DNA of 64,000 nucleotides from Thalassobacillus devorans MSP14 (GTDB lineage Bacteria; Bacillota; Bacilli; Bacillales; Halobacillaceae), in contig NZ_KI543236.1 of NCBI RefSeq assembly GCF_000496835.1, forward strand, positions 304,669 to 368,668. The letters are read 5' to 3'. Below, piece by piece: positions 1-8,823 of this stretch (positions are counted from its first letter, which is position 1; the number at the start of each line of letters is the position of its first letter). The notes below the pieces were generated by a model. That model worked only from the letters and a program-made list of their open reading frames with translations, searched no databases and was not told the DNA's origin. The translations under genes were made by a program, and so were the position numbers.

Positions 1-128
1 GCCTCAAATGGCTCTTTTAACGTGATGTGTGGCGGAATCAATGCATAATGGGGGTCGTAACGTTTACGGTAGGAGTTTGCGACATCCTGTATTTTTTTCG
101 GTGGAAAAATGGCGATACCATACTTCAT
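1..128 (-). CDS. yjcG: YjcG-like 2H phosphoesterase (2'-5' RNA ligase family), N-terminal part
   Basis: The reverse strand reads [20 protein letters not shown] and continues to the window edge, so only about the first 42 codons are present. The segment [10 protein letters not shown] contains the H-x-T motif of the 2H phosphoesterase/2'-5' RNA ligase fold. The ATG at 128 has a GGAGGG ribosome binding site just upstream. In Bacillus this family (YjcG) sits directly before the esterase yjcH, and the same order is seen here, which supports the call. Its cellular substrate is not known to me. Confidence 0.8.
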   Translation of the reverse strand, partial: MKYGIAIFPPKKIQDVANSYRKRYDPHYALIPPHITLKEPFE

Positions 129-245
129 TGGAAAACCCTCCTATAATTAATAGTACTGTTTTTATTCGTGTTGAATGCAAAGTGGATTAGTCAGTTATTC
201 AGGCTGTCATTATTATACCAAACTATTGCTTTTCCTTACATAGGT

Positions 246-971
246 TTACGGATGGAACATCGTTACCAGGGCGCGCTCCATGTCCTGCTGCCAATATTTC
301 CACGTATGATCACCGTCAAGTTCATGGAAAATGTAAGTGAGCGGCTTCTTATTCAATAGCTTTCTCAATTCATAGTTCGGTGTCACAAAATCTTTACGAT
401 TCCCATCTGTCGTAGGTACATCCGTTTCTTCGCTGCCGATCGTGTGATAGATAGCAAGTGAGGACATGTCCTTGCTGTTCTGTACTTTATCCATCACCTC
501 ATCGTTCATGAAAGGGGACTGCATGATGACATTCCCGAATGTATTTGGATATTTAAGTGCCGTCATTAAAGCCACTGTTCCACCGAGCGAATCACCCATC
601 AATGTTCTGCCGCTGCCCATGTGATAACCCGGCAGCTCTTCATCCAGAAGCGGCGCCACTTCGTTGACAAGAAATTTGATATAAGCGGATTGCTTTTCAC
701 CGTTCGGGTGATATTTATCCTGACGGTCAAATTTATCCCGGTAATGGATGCCGACAAAAATCGTGTCCTCGATCCGTTTTTCTTTATGAAGCTTATCGCT
801 TAATGTTGCGACGCGCCCCATTTGAAAATAATCGTCGCCATCCTGCATGATCGCGATATGATACTTATAAAGCGGAGAATAATTCTCCGGCAGAAATACT
901 TTCAATGTCAATGTTTCATCTAAATAGGAACTATTGATCTCAAAATCCTTGAACGTACCATCACGTCCCAA
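246..971 (-). CDS. yjcH: YjcH-like alpha/beta hydrolase, putative esterase (Esterase D/antigen 85 fold)
   Basis: A protein of about 241 residues with the serine-nucleophile elbow GDSLGG near residue 130, an acidic residue in the following sheet region and a late histidine in DGDHTWKYW near residue 222, the layout of the PF00756 esterase family. There is no signal peptide, so it should be cytoplasmic. An open frame extends to TTG 986, but TTG 971 is preferred because GGAGGTG lies 5 bases before it. It follows yjcG in the opposite gene order of transcription (yjcH is upstream), as in Bacillus. The natural ester substrate is unknown. Confidence 0.8.
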   Translation of the reverse strand: MGRDGTFKDFEINSSYLDETLTLKVFLPENYSPLYKYHIAIMQDGDDYFQMGRVATLSDKLHKEKRIEDTIFVGIHYRDKFDRQDKYHPNGEKQSAYIKFLVNEVAPLLDEELPGYHMGSGRTLMGDSLGGTVALMTALKYPNTFGNVIMQSPFMNDEVMDKVQNSKDMSSLAIYHTIGSEETDVPTTDGNRKDFVTPNYELRKLLNKKPLTYIFHELDGDHTWKYWQQDMERALVTMFHP

Positions 972-1162
972 AGCGAACACCTCCAAAAAACGACAACTTA
1001 TCTATAAATGTAACACACCTATTTTATCATATCATTGTCAAAAAAGTAGGACAGCTCTGACGATTGTCATCGAATTGAAAACTCTTTTGTTAGAGTATAA
1101 GTGCATGGGCCTCCGACAGAACAGAGGTTTAAGGGAAAGTATAAAAAATTGTCGATAAGTTA

Positions 1163-1191
1163 TTGACACAAAACTGAAATCATATTATATT
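1163..1191 (+). promoter_or_regulatory. sigma-A-type promoter of the tRNA gene
   Basis: A perfect TTGACA (1163-1168), a 17-base spacer and TATATT (1186-1191) lie 35 bases before the tRNA-Val gene. This is a near-consensus vegetative promoter, as expected for a stable RNA. Confidence 0.8.
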
Positions 1192-1225
1192 AGTACTTGT
1201 CCAATTCAAAACAACTTTATCCCAT

Positions 1226-1298
1226 GATTCCGTAGCTCAGCTGGGAGAGCGCCACCTTGACAGGGTGGAGGTCGTTGGTTCGAGCCCAATCGGAATCA
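1226..1298 (+). tRNA. tRNA-Val (anticodon GAC)
   Basis: A 73-base cloverleaf: acceptor stem GATTCCG/CGGAATC, D arm with GCTCAGCTGGGAGAGC, anticodon stem CCACC/GGTGG around the loop TTGACAG (anticodon GAC, reading GUC/GUU valine codons), and a T arm with GGTTCGAGCC. The discriminator base is A, and CCA is not encoded. It is a single tRNA gene with its own promoter and terminator, not part of a cluster. Confidence 0.95.
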
Positions 1299-1307
1299 CT
1301 AAGTTCT

Positions 1308-1351
1308 AAAAGCCTCTGGCCGTTGATCCTGCAACGGTCAGGGGCTTTTTA
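1308..1351 (+). terminator. Intrinsic terminator after tRNA-Val
   Basis: An inverted repeat (AAAAGCC-CTGGCCGTTG against CAACGGTCAG-GGCTTTT) directly downstream of the tRNA ends in a T run. It closes the monocistronic tRNA transcript. The remaining stretch to 1490 holds no gene that I can see. Confidence 0.85.
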
Positions 1352-1490
1352 TTATTGATGTAAGTTAAAAAGGAAGTACAGCTTTCAAATAGTGAAAAAC
1401 TTGAGCATATGGAAAATGTTCTAAGTATTAAAAGTTGTTTTGCAAGCTTTCTATTTTGCATGTTGGGTAACGCCTGCTATTCTTACTTAT

Positions 1491-2543
1491 CTAATGAACT
1501 GATAATTTAAAGTATCGAATCATATTGGTATAAATATGGCTTAAAAGACTTACTGACACATATATCCAGGCTGCAATGGCAACGTATATCATAATATTCG
1601 GAATTACTATTAATGGTGGAAATTCCAATGCTTTAGTTAATTGGAATGTGCTTGTTGTGTACATCGCCAACGGGAATACCATCCCCCATAATTGCGGGTC
1701 ATATGATAGTGGATATCGATTATACAGGTGTTTCCATACCATTAAAATAATCAGTAATGGTATCCACCAGGTTCCTGTAATCCAGAAAAATAATGTAAAC
1801 CCTTTTAAAAATGGAGTGATCTCAAATAATAATGGGAAACTTTCTGCATGAAGTATTAAGGTAGAGCCGGCTAAGGTAGTAATTGCAACTGCTCCCATGT
1901 TAATCCAGTACGGTGGGGTGAGCGCAGCAAATTCCAACTTTAAAAATGTGAACCTGTAAAATATAAGCGTGATAATGTTTAGATAAAGCATGCAGCCAAG
2001 AAAATACATACATAACGTGGTAAATAAAATGACAGAATTCCCGTTATCCAGGTGAGATGTAAGGAGGGTACCAAGTATAGATATTGACTGTGTCGCAACA
2101 GCTGCGATCAACCATGCTCCATTAATTCCTTCAGCTATAGATGGTTTATCCCTTCTAATTGTGACGGCTGTGAAAAATGTGTACATCACCAGCACCCACA
2201 ATATAATCCCAAGTCCCCATAAGAAGGTTGCAATCAAATATGCTTCAGCGACAATGATAAGCTGACTTCCAAATACACATGTTCCAGCCACTAAGGTAAA
2301 AAAACCGGGGCCTCGTATGTGACTGGTTATATCTTCAAGTATTTTCTTGGAAAATAGTAGTATTCTCAGTATAGTGATCAGCCACAAGGTAATATATGCA
2401 AATATGTTAATGTATAACAGAGTCGTTGAAAATAAAACCAAGTCAAGGAGATATGCACCAATAGATAAAGCTCCTGTAGCCATAACAAGTGCAAAATAAC
2501 CGGGGAAAAAATCTTCAAAATTCCGCTTCAAAAAGACTAACAT
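1491..2543 (-). CDS. TDT/SLAC1-family transporter (C4-dicarboxylate or anion carrier)
   Basis: A strongly hydrophobic protein of about 350 residues with roughly ten membrane helices. It starts with the family-typical segment PGYFALVMATGALSIG, seen in the tellurite-resistance/dicarboxylate transporter (TDT, TehA, SLAC1) family of the cytoplasmic membrane. Members carry malate, sulfite or other anions; the substrate here cannot be read from sequence. The frame extends to GTG 2552, but ATG 2543 sits at the right distance from GAGGTGAG and is preferred. It is divergent from the aromatic-acid module at 2811, so a link between the two is possible but unproven. Confidence 0.75.
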   Translation of the reverse strand: MLVFLKRNFEDFFPGYFALVMATGALSIGAYLLDLVLFSTTLLYINIFAYITLWLITILRILLFSKKILEDITSHIRGPGFFTLVAGTCVFGSQLIIVAEAYLIATFLWGLGIILWVLVMYTFFTAVTIRRDKPSIAEGINGAWLIAAVATQSISILGTLLTSHLDNGNSVILFTTLCMYFLGCMLYLNIITLIFYRFTFLKLEFAALTPPYWINMGAVAITTLAGSTLILHAESFPLLFEITPFLKGFTLFFWITGTWWIPLLIILMVWKHLYNRYPLSYDPQLWGMVFPLAMYTTSTFQLTKALEFPPLIVIPNIMIYVAIAAWIYVSVSLLSHIYTNMIRYFKLSVH

Positions 2544-2560
2544 CAAGCTCACCTCGAATT

Positions 2561-2600
2561 GACCTGTTTAATGACTTATAAACAGGTCTTGCTTTTTTGT
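2561..2600. repeat. Perfect 10-bp inverted repeat followed by a T run
   Basis: GACCTGTTTA (2561-2570) and TAAACAGGTC (2579-2588) form a perfect dyad with an 8-base loop, followed on the + strand by TTGCTTTTTT. It looks like an intrinsic terminator, yet no + strand gene ends here; it lies in the divergent region just upstream of the TDT gene. It may be a relic terminator or an operator. Confidence 0.5.
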
Positions 2601-2717
2601 ACTTCCTCTATTATTAATCAACAACCATACATCTATCAATGGTTGACGGAAACTGACACAATGTCAAGACTACTCTTATTGTACGCCTTCTTTTTCCAAA
2701 TGCATGTAAATTTAATA

Positions 2718-2745
2718 TTGAAATATCAATTTTTTATGTGATAAT
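2718..2745 (+). promoter_or_regulatory. Probable promoter of the aromatic monooxygenase operon
   Basis: TTGAAA (2718-2723), a 16-base spacer and GATAAT (2740-2745) lie 65 bases before the monooxygenase start. The match to a sigma-A promoter is good but was judged by eye. Confidence 0.5.
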
Positions 2746-2810
2746 GGAAAAACAGATTAAATAGTTAGAAAAAATGAAATATTATTAAATTTCATCATGG
2801 AGGGATCGAG

Positions 2811-4061
2811 ATGTCTGATACGAGGACGGCATTGATTGTCGGCGGGGGGATTGGCGGTCTTGTGACTGCTCTTAAACTTCACCGCGTTGGTGTGTCAGTG
2901 CGTGTATTTGAAAGTGTGGAAACGATTAAAGCATTGGGTGTCGGGATTAATTTATTGCCCCATGCGGTAAAAGTTCTGACAGAACTGGGGTTGGCGGATG
3001 AGCTGAAAAAAGCAGGACTTCCCACTGCAGAGCTTATGTATGTCAACAAATTCGGCAGGAAGATTTGGCAGGAGGATCGGGGACTGGATGCAGGCTACAA
3101 TTGGCCTCAATATTCCATCCATCGTGGCCGGCTTCAAATGCTTCTGCTTAATGCAGTCAAACAGGAATTGGGTGAAGACGCCGTTTATACCGGTCACCAT
3201 CTGACTTCATTCCAAGTGTTCGGTGACAAGGTGACGGCTCACTTTGAGAATAAAAAAACGGGTGAGCGTATTGGCTCTTACAGCGCAGATACAATGATTG
3301 CAGCTGATGGTATCCATTCAGCGGTTCGTAAATTCTACTATCCTCATGAAGGCGAGCCGAAGTTCAGCGGCAGGATTTTATGGCGTGGTATTACGGAATC
3401 TGCTCCGTTTTTAACAGGAAAGTCCATGATAATGGCTGGATATCAGGACCAGAAATTTGTTGCTTACCCTGTATGTCCTGAGGCAGCAGCTGATGGACGA
3501 TCACTTGTCAATTGGATTGCCGAGCTTACAGTAGGGGATGAACTGTTATCGCGTGCCGACTGGAATCGGAAAATAGATAAGGCGAAATTTGCTCCTCATT
3601 TTGACGGATGGGATTTTGGCTGGCTGAATGTTCCTCAGCTGATCGAGGAAACAGATGCCGTTTACGAATTTCCGATGGTGGACCGTGACCCGGTGCCGCG
3701 CTGGACATTCGGGCGCATAACCTTGCTCGGGGATGCAGCGCATCCAATGTACCCGATCGGATCAAACGGGGCTTCGCAGGCGATTCTTGATGCGGATGCA
3801 TTAGGACAAGCCCTGATAGAACATCCGAATATAGAAGCTGCTTTGCAGGCATATGAGCAAGCCAGACTTGAACCAACAGCCAATATCGTCCTGACCAATC
3901 GCCAAAACGGTCCGGAAGTTGTCATGCAAATTGTTGAAGAACGGGCACCTGAGGGTTTTGAAAATCTGGAAGATGTCATTTCTTACAAAGAACTGGAGGA
4001 TATCGCAAATAAATATAAGAAGATTGCCGGCTTTGATCGGGAAACACTGAATACCAAATAA
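2811..4061 (+). CDS. Group A FAD-dependent aromatic hydroxylase (salicylate/3-hydroxybenzoate hydroxylase-like)
   Basis: A 416-residue single-component flavoprotein monooxygenase. The N-terminal Rossmann motif VGGGIGG (G11-x-G13-x-x-G16) binds FAD, the DG motif is in AADGIHSAVR near residue 165, and the GD motif is in GDAAHPMYPIGSNGASQ near residue 305. This is the layout of NAD(P)H-dependent hydroxylases of aromatic rings such as 3-hydroxybenzoate 6-hydroxylase and the PhzS group. The ATG has GGAGGGA 7 bases upstream. It is followed after 16 bases by a Dabb protein and then by an aromatic acid transporter, which supports an aromatic substrate. The exact ring and position of hydroxylation are unknown. 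No ring-cleavage enzyme is adjacent. Confidence 0.75.
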   Translation: MSDTRTALIVGGGIGGLVTALKLHRVGVSVRVFESVETIKALGVGINLLPHAVKVLTELGLADELKKAGLPTAELMYVNKFGRKIWQEDRGLDAGYNWPQYSIHRGRLQMLLLNAVKQELGEDAVYTGHHLTSFQVFGDKVTAHFENKKTGERIGSYSADTMIAADGIHSAVRKFYYPHEGEPKFSGRILWRGITESAPFLTGKSMIMAGYQDQKFVAYPVCPEAAADGRSLVNWIAELTVGDELLSRADWNRKIDKAKFAPHFDGWDFGWLNVPQLIEETDAVYEFPMVDRDPVPRWTFGRITLLGDAAHPMYPIGSNGASQAILDADALGQALIEHPNIEAALQAYEQARLEPTANIVLTNRQNGPEVVMQIVEERAPEGFENLEDVISYKELEDIANKYKKIAGFDRETLNTK

Positions 4062-4077
4062 TAATAGGAGTGCAGCT

Positions 4078-4371
4078 ATGGTAGAACACATTGTATTAGT
4101 CAAACTTTCGCAGGAAGCAACGGATGAACAAAAGGAAGAATTGATCCGACGGACGTTAAAATTGAAAAATATCATTCCAGGAATAGTGGATATTCAGCAG
4201 GGAATCAATTTTTCGACCAGGAGCAAGGGGTATGAAATTGGGCTGACGGTCCGGTTTAAGGATAGAAAATCTTTGGAAAACTATGGTCCTCATCCGGCAC
4301 ACCAGGAAATTGTCGCATATTTGAAGCAGATTGGTCTTGAAGACAGCCTTATCGTTGATTTTGAATTCTAG
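4078..4371 (+). CDS. Dabb (stress-responsive A/B barrel) domain protein
   Basis: A 97-residue protein starting MVEHIVLVKL and containing NFSTRSKGYEIGLTVRFKD and HPAHQEIV, the sequence style of the dimeric alpha+beta barrel (Dabb, PF07876) family. The family includes small stress proteins and some enzymes acting on aromatic or polyketide products. It lies 16 bases after the hydroxylase with its own AGGAG site, so it is probably co-transcribed. Here it may act on, or protect against, the hydroxylated product; this is inference from context. Confidence 0.75.
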   Translation: MVEHIVLVKLSQEATDEQKEELIRRTLKLKNIIPGIVDIQQGINFSTRSKGYEIGLTVRFKDRKSLENYGPHPAHQEIVAYLKQIGLEDSLIVDFEF

Positions 4372-4455
4372 TGTTATTTTTTTACTTATATACTTTAGTG
4401 CTTAAACGCGTTTTAGCTTTTAAGTATTAAGATGAAATTCGCACAGGGGGATTAT

Positions 4456-5814
4456 ATGAAAACTTTACAAGCAGGAAAAATCATTGATAACAGTCGCTTC
4501 GGTTCCTTTCATTTTTCTATAATTTTTTGGTGTTTTTTCATTATTCTGATGGACGGATATGATGTAGTCATTTATGGCTCTGTTGTACCTTCATTAATGG
4601 AGGAGTGGAATATCTCTTCCGTAACCGCAGGAGCGATCGGAAGTTACACCGCAGCAGGTACGGCTGTCGGTGCTGTGTTGTTCGGATTATTGGCAGATAA
4701 ACTCGGAAGAAAGAAAGTCATTATCCTGTGTACCGTGCTGTTTAGTCTTTCCACTGCGCTGTCTGCTTTTGCCGCAGGGCCTATGGTATTCAGCCTGTTT
4801 AGGGTCTTGGCGGGACTGGGTCTTGGCGGCGTTATGCCGAATGTCATCGCGTTATCGACGGAATATGCTCCTAAAAAAGTTAGAGCTGCCATGGTTTCTT
4901 TCATTTTTTGCGGTTATTCTATCGGAGCGATAGCGGCAGCACTTATTAGTAAATCGGTACTTCCGACACTGGGCTGGAAACCGATATTCTTGCTCGGTGC
5001 CTTACCAATATTGCTGCTTCCCTTTATCGTAAAAAGTCTGCCTGAATCTACCGGTTTCCTTTTAGCAAAAGGAAAAGAAGCAGATGTAAGGAAAATCCTC
5101 CATAAAATTGACTCCTCTTATACGATAGATAGTGGAGCTAAGTTTGAAATACCTCCAGTTAAGGAGCAGGGGTCCCCGCTGGTGAAACTATTTGAAAAGA
5201 AGCGTGCCGTCAGTACAATCATGTTTTGGATTTCCTGTTTCTCCTGTTTTGTGCTGATCTATGCGATGAATATCTGGCTGCCGAAATTGATGATTGAAGC
5301 GGGATACAGTCTAAGTTCCAGCTTAATATTTGTGGCAGCTATGAACGTCGGGGCGATTGCTGGTACGCTTGTTTTTGGCCGGTTTGCAGATAAATGGGGC
5401 TTTAAAAAGGTGATGGTCCCTCTTTATATTGTGGGGGCGATTGCTCTTGCCAGCATTGGACTGACCAAGAACATCTTACTCGCTTACCTGCTGATTGGCA
5501 TGATCGGAGCTGCATCTGTTGGTGTCCAGAATATCAGCAATGTATTCGTCTCTCAATATTATCCGCCTTCCATGCGCTCTACGGGAATCGGTGCAGCAAT
5601 GGCATTCGGGCGGATCGGCGGTATTTTCGCACCAACATTCGTCGGTATATTGTTGACGATGGACCTTCCTTCCCAAATAAACTTTACCGTCATCGCTATG
5701 GCAGCTGTCCTTGGGGGCATCGCGATTCTGTTTGTTCAGGAAAAGCATGCACATTATAACAGGGTAGAGGACCAAGAGTCTGATGTGGATGCTGCCAGGG
5801 AAAAAGTGGTGTAA
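4456..5814 (+). CDS. MFS transporter, aromatic acid:H+ symporter (AAHS) family
   Basis: A major facilitator of about 452 residues and 12 predicted helices. The first helix carries the AAHS signature DGYDVVIYGSVVPSL; the loop 2-3 motif GLLADKLGRKKV and the matching loop 8-9 segment GRFADKWGFKKV are clear. AAHS carriers (PcaK, BenK) import benzoates and hydroxybenzoates with protons across the cytoplasmic membrane. The frame opens at ATG 4432, but ATG 4456 follows AGGGGG at a usable distance and is preferred. Its position after a flavin hydroxylase and a Dabb protein makes it the likely importer of that hydroxylase's substrate. A terminator follows at 5854. Confidence 0.85.
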   Translation: MKTLQAGKIIDNSRFGSFHFSIIFWCFFIILMDGYDVVIYGSVVPSLMEEWNISSVTAGAIGSYTAAGTAVGAVLFGLLADKLGRKKVIILCTVLFSLSTALSAFAAGPMVFSLFRVLAGLGLGGVMPNVIALSTEYAPKKVRAAMVSFIFCGYSIGAIAAALISKSVLPTLGWKPIFLLGALPILLLPFIVKSLPESTGFLLAKGKEADVRKILHKIDSSYTIDSGAKFEIPPVKEQGSPLVKLFEKKRAVSTIMFWISCFSCFVLIYAMNIWLPKLMIEAGYSLSSSLIFVAAMNVGAIAGTLVFGRFADKWGFKKVMVPLYIVGAIALASIGLTKNILLAYLLIGMIGAASVGVQNISNVFVSQYYPPSMRSTGIGAAMAFGRIGGIFAPTFVGILLTMDLPSQINFTVIAMAAVLGGIAILFVQEKHAHYNRVEDQESDVDAAREKVV

Positions 5815-5853
5815 CTGACAGATAGAGCTTGTGGTAAATAATTTGAATCGAAC

Positions 5854-5890
5854 AACAAGCTGGGCTGCTATAGCCCAGCTTGTTTTGTTT
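5854..5890 (+). terminator. Intrinsic terminator of the aromatic-acid operon
   Basis: A 13-bp near-perfect hairpin (AACAAGCTGGGCT / AGCCCAGCTTGTT with a short loop) followed by TTGTTT, 40 bases after the transporter stop codon. Confidence 0.8.
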
Positions 5891-5968
5891 ATGAAGGAGG
5901 GATCCTGTGATGGATCATGGCAGGGTGTTCCCTTTTCCTCGGTGTTATTTTGCCCTGATGCGAGCTGC

Positions 5969-6031
5969 TTCTGACTTAACGCAGTGATGTTCCTCCTTAA
6001 CGCAGGTAACTTCTGACTTAATCAGAGAAAG
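5969..6031. repeat. Three imperfect 21-base tandem units
   Basis: Units at 5969-5989, 5990-6010 and 6011-6031 share the cores TTCTGACTTAA and CTTAACGCAG in a 21-base register. They lie just past the 3' end of the TetR gene. See findings. Confidence 0.55.
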
Positions 6032-6038
6032 GAGCAGG

Positions 6039-6605
6039 TCATTCCAAGTAAGAAAACCCATAATTAATGAAGTTGTTGATCATTAAAGCCATTTCTTTCG
6101 GGGACTGATCCATGTCATGCGCAATCCAGTCTTTGATGACATGAATCGCCCCGCTGATAACAAAGGTGCTTAAGTAGTTCACTTCTGCCTTTCCCAAATG
6201 ATTGTCGCCCCTCCAATTGTTCATCATGAACCCACGCGTCAATTCCATCATTCTTTTCTCGAAGGTAGGGGCTGCATCTTTTTTCAGCAAGGTTTGAAAC
6301 ATGAACTTGTTTTCGATGACATATTCTAGTATTTTCCGGGTCATCTGAATGGATTCTTCTTCAGCAGGGTAGTTGTAGCTATTTAAATATTCGTTCATAT
6401 CTTCGGTGATTTCTTCTTCAATTTTACTCAATAAGTCATAGTGGTCGTTGTAATGGGTGTAGAAGGTGGAACGGTTGATATCGGCGAGCTCGCAGATTTC
6501 CTTTACCGTTATATCGGAAATCGGCTTTTGGGCAAGCAGCGTAATCAGTCCTTCCTTCAATACTTTCCGTGTGTACTTCTTGCGGCGATCCAGCTTTTCA
6601 CTCAC
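6039..6605 (-). CDS. TetR-family transcriptional repressor
   Basis: A 188-residue regulator. Residues 10-60 form the TetR helix-turn-helix, with the hallmark DITVKEICELADINRSTFY followed by YNDHYDLL. The C-terminal part (about 80-188) is a helical ligand-binding domain. The start is GTG 6605, eight bases after AAAGGAGGG. It is divergent from the MMPL exporter at 6759, and two dyads containing TGTTG/CAACA lie between them, so it most likely represses the exporter and itself until an inducer binds. The inducer is unknown. Confidence 0.9.
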   Translation of the reverse strand: MSEKLDRRKKYTRKVLKEGLITLLAQKPISDITVKEICELADINRSTFYTHYNDHYDLLSKIEEEITEDMNEYLNSYNYPAEEESIQMTRKILEYVIENKFMFQTLLKKDAAPTFEKRMMELTRGFMMNNWRGDNHLGKAEVNYLSTFVISGAIHVIKDWIAHDMDQSPKEMALMINNFINYGFSYLE

Positions 6606-6642
6606 AGATATGCCCTCCTTTTGTTAAGTTTTTGTGACAATC

Positions 6643-6666
6643 CAACACATTCATAGTGTTTTGTTG
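6643..6666. promoter_or_regulatory. Candidate TetR operator 1
   Basis: CAACA (6643-6647) and TGTTG (6662-6666) form a spaced dyad in the TetR/MMPL divergent region. The same half-site sequence recurs at 6695-6710. Confidence 0.35.
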
Positions 6667-6694
6667 GGAAACAGACGCAATTTCCAAAACTGTT

Positions 6695-6710
6695 TGTTGA
6701 AAATCCAACA
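6695..6710. promoter_or_regulatory. Candidate TetR operator 2
   Basis: TGTTGAAAATCCAACA is a 16-base dyad (5-bp arms) of the size bound by TetR dimers, 49 bases before the MMPL start region. It is the best operator candidate for the divergent regulator. Confidence 0.45.
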
Positions 6711-6758
6711 CGGTGTCAATACAATATTAGAATGTGTAAAAGGGATTTGCAAGAGAGG

Positions 6759-8823
6759 ATGAAGCCTTATCGACTGGACAGCACGAATCATTAAACATAA
6801 AAAGATTATTGTCATTATATTTATACTTCTTACCTTGATCAGTGCGGTAGCGCAATTTGCCGTTTCGGTCAATTACAACATGGCAGATTATCTGCCAGAT
6901 GACTCTCCGTCGATGCAAGCGATGGATTTGATGGAAAAAGAGTTTGATGAGCCAATCGCCAATGCGCGCGTGATGGTCAAAGATGTCTCGGTAACCGAGG
7001 CACTGGAGTACAAAGAAAAACTCGAGGCGATCGAGGGGGTCAGCGGAGTAACCTGGCTGGATGATGTCGTCGATTTAAAAAAACCACTTGAAATGGCCAA
7101 TGAGGATACCGTGGAAACGTATTACCAGGATAAAAACGCCTTGATTTCGCTGAACATCAGCGAAGGCGACGAGGTAGAAGTGACGGATAAGATTTATGAC
7201 TTGATCGGGGAAGAGAATGCGATTACCGGGGAAGCGGTGACTACGGCTACTTCACAGCAAATGGCTGGCAGTGAGTCGATGAATGCGGCTGCCTTACTCG
7301 TTCCGATCATCATTATTATTTTAGTGTTATCTACGAATTCCTGGATGGAACCCGTGTTCTTTTTAATTGCCATTGGTGTGTCGATCGTGATCAATCTAGG
7401 GACGAATATTTTTATCGGGGAAATTTCGTTCATTACCCAGTCGGTGGCGCCGATCCTGCAGCTGGCTGTATCACTGGACTATGCAATCTTCCTGCTGCAT
7501 AGCTTTTCTGATTTCCGTAAGGATGTAGACGATCCGGCTAAAGCGATGCAGCTTGCGATGAAGCGGTCATTCCCGGCAATTGTCGCCAGTGCATCAACGA
7601 CTTTCTTCGGATTCATGGCACTGACATTCATGGAATTTGGAATCGGTGCAGATTTAGGACTCAATCTTGTAAAAGGGATCCTGCTCAGCTTCATCAGTGT
7701 CATGGTATTCTTGCCTGCGCTGACGTTGATGCTTTATCACTGGATCGATCGTACGAAACATCGCCAGTTTGTTCCGGACTTCAATAATATCGGCAAATAC
7801 GTCATGAAACTTCGCATCCCAAGCTTGCTGCTGGTACTGCTGTTAATCGTCCCTGCGTTCTTAGCACAAAGCAACACGACTTTCCTTTACGGGACAGGTG
7901 AACAGCCGGATAATACCCGGGCAGGACAGGATGCGGATGCAATTGAGGAAGAGTTCGGAAAGAACGTTCCGGTGGTGCTGCTGGTGCCGCAGGGGGATAG
8001 GGGCAAAGAGGAAAACCTGGTTCATCAGTTAGAAGAACTGCCAAATGTATCCAGTGTGGTGTCTTACGTGAATATAGTCAGTTCCGCGATTCCTCCGGAG
8101 TATTTAGAAAAATCGGTCACAGAACAGTTTTATTCCGGTGATTATGCCCGGATCACACTTTATACGGAAACGGAATCGGAAGGGAAAGAGGCGTTTTCTT
8201 TGATTGAAAAGGTAAAGAAAACCGCGAATTCCTATTACGATGAAACGTACCTGCTCGGTGAGAGTGTGACTTTATACGATATGAAAAATATCGTGCAAAA
8301 AGATAATAAATTAGTCAACCTACTGACTGTCATAACCATTGCGATTGTATTATTAATTACATTCCGCTCGCTATCGATTCCGGTGGTACTGCTTTTGACA
8401 ATCCAGACATCGGTGTGGATCAACCTGGCCGTACCATATTTTACCGATACGCCGCTGGTGTACGTCGGCTACCTGTTGATCAGTACAATCCAGCTTGCCG
8501 CGACAGTTGATTATGGTATTTTATTTACGGAAAATTACTATACGCTGCGAAAAGAAATGCCTGCCATGGAGGCAATCAGGAAAACGATTGATGGGAAGAT
8601 TTTTGCTATCTTCATATCGGCTGCAATTTTATCGAGTGTCGGATTCATTTTAGGAGCAACCTCCACGAACCCGATCGTTTCCGCAATCGGTCTTCTGTTA
8701 GGCCGCGGGGCATTGCTGGCATTTCTGATGGTCGTATTTGTCCTGCCTGCGTTACTGGTGGTATTCGACAAATTGATTGAAAAAACAACATGGAAAGCAA
8801 ACTTTTATAAGGAGAGAGGATAA
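6759..8823 (+). CDS. MMPL/RND-family membrane exporter with an apparent frameshift at the start
   Basis: The body is a 12-helix RND-type permease of the MMPL family: two halves, each with one helix, a large extracytoplasmic loop and a block of five helices (for example SVAPILQLAVSLDYAIFLLHSF and the matching STIQLAATVDYGILFTENYY). Coding similarity continues upstream of the first in-frame start (TTG 6835): the frame from 6763 reads SLIDWTARIIKHKKIIVIIF, a normal first helix. The only well-placed ATG (6759, after AGAGAGG) is one base out of that frame and runs into a stop after 11 codons. So either one extra base is present near 6762 or translation starts at an unusual codon. It overlaps the next gene at TAATG. 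Probable substrate: lipid-like or hydrophobic compound. Confidence 0.8.

Noticed and set aside
3526..4175. Several long antisense ORFs opposite the FAD monooxygenase
   Set aside because: They lack ribosome binding sites and recognisable motifs and arise from the codon pattern of the real gene on the other strand.
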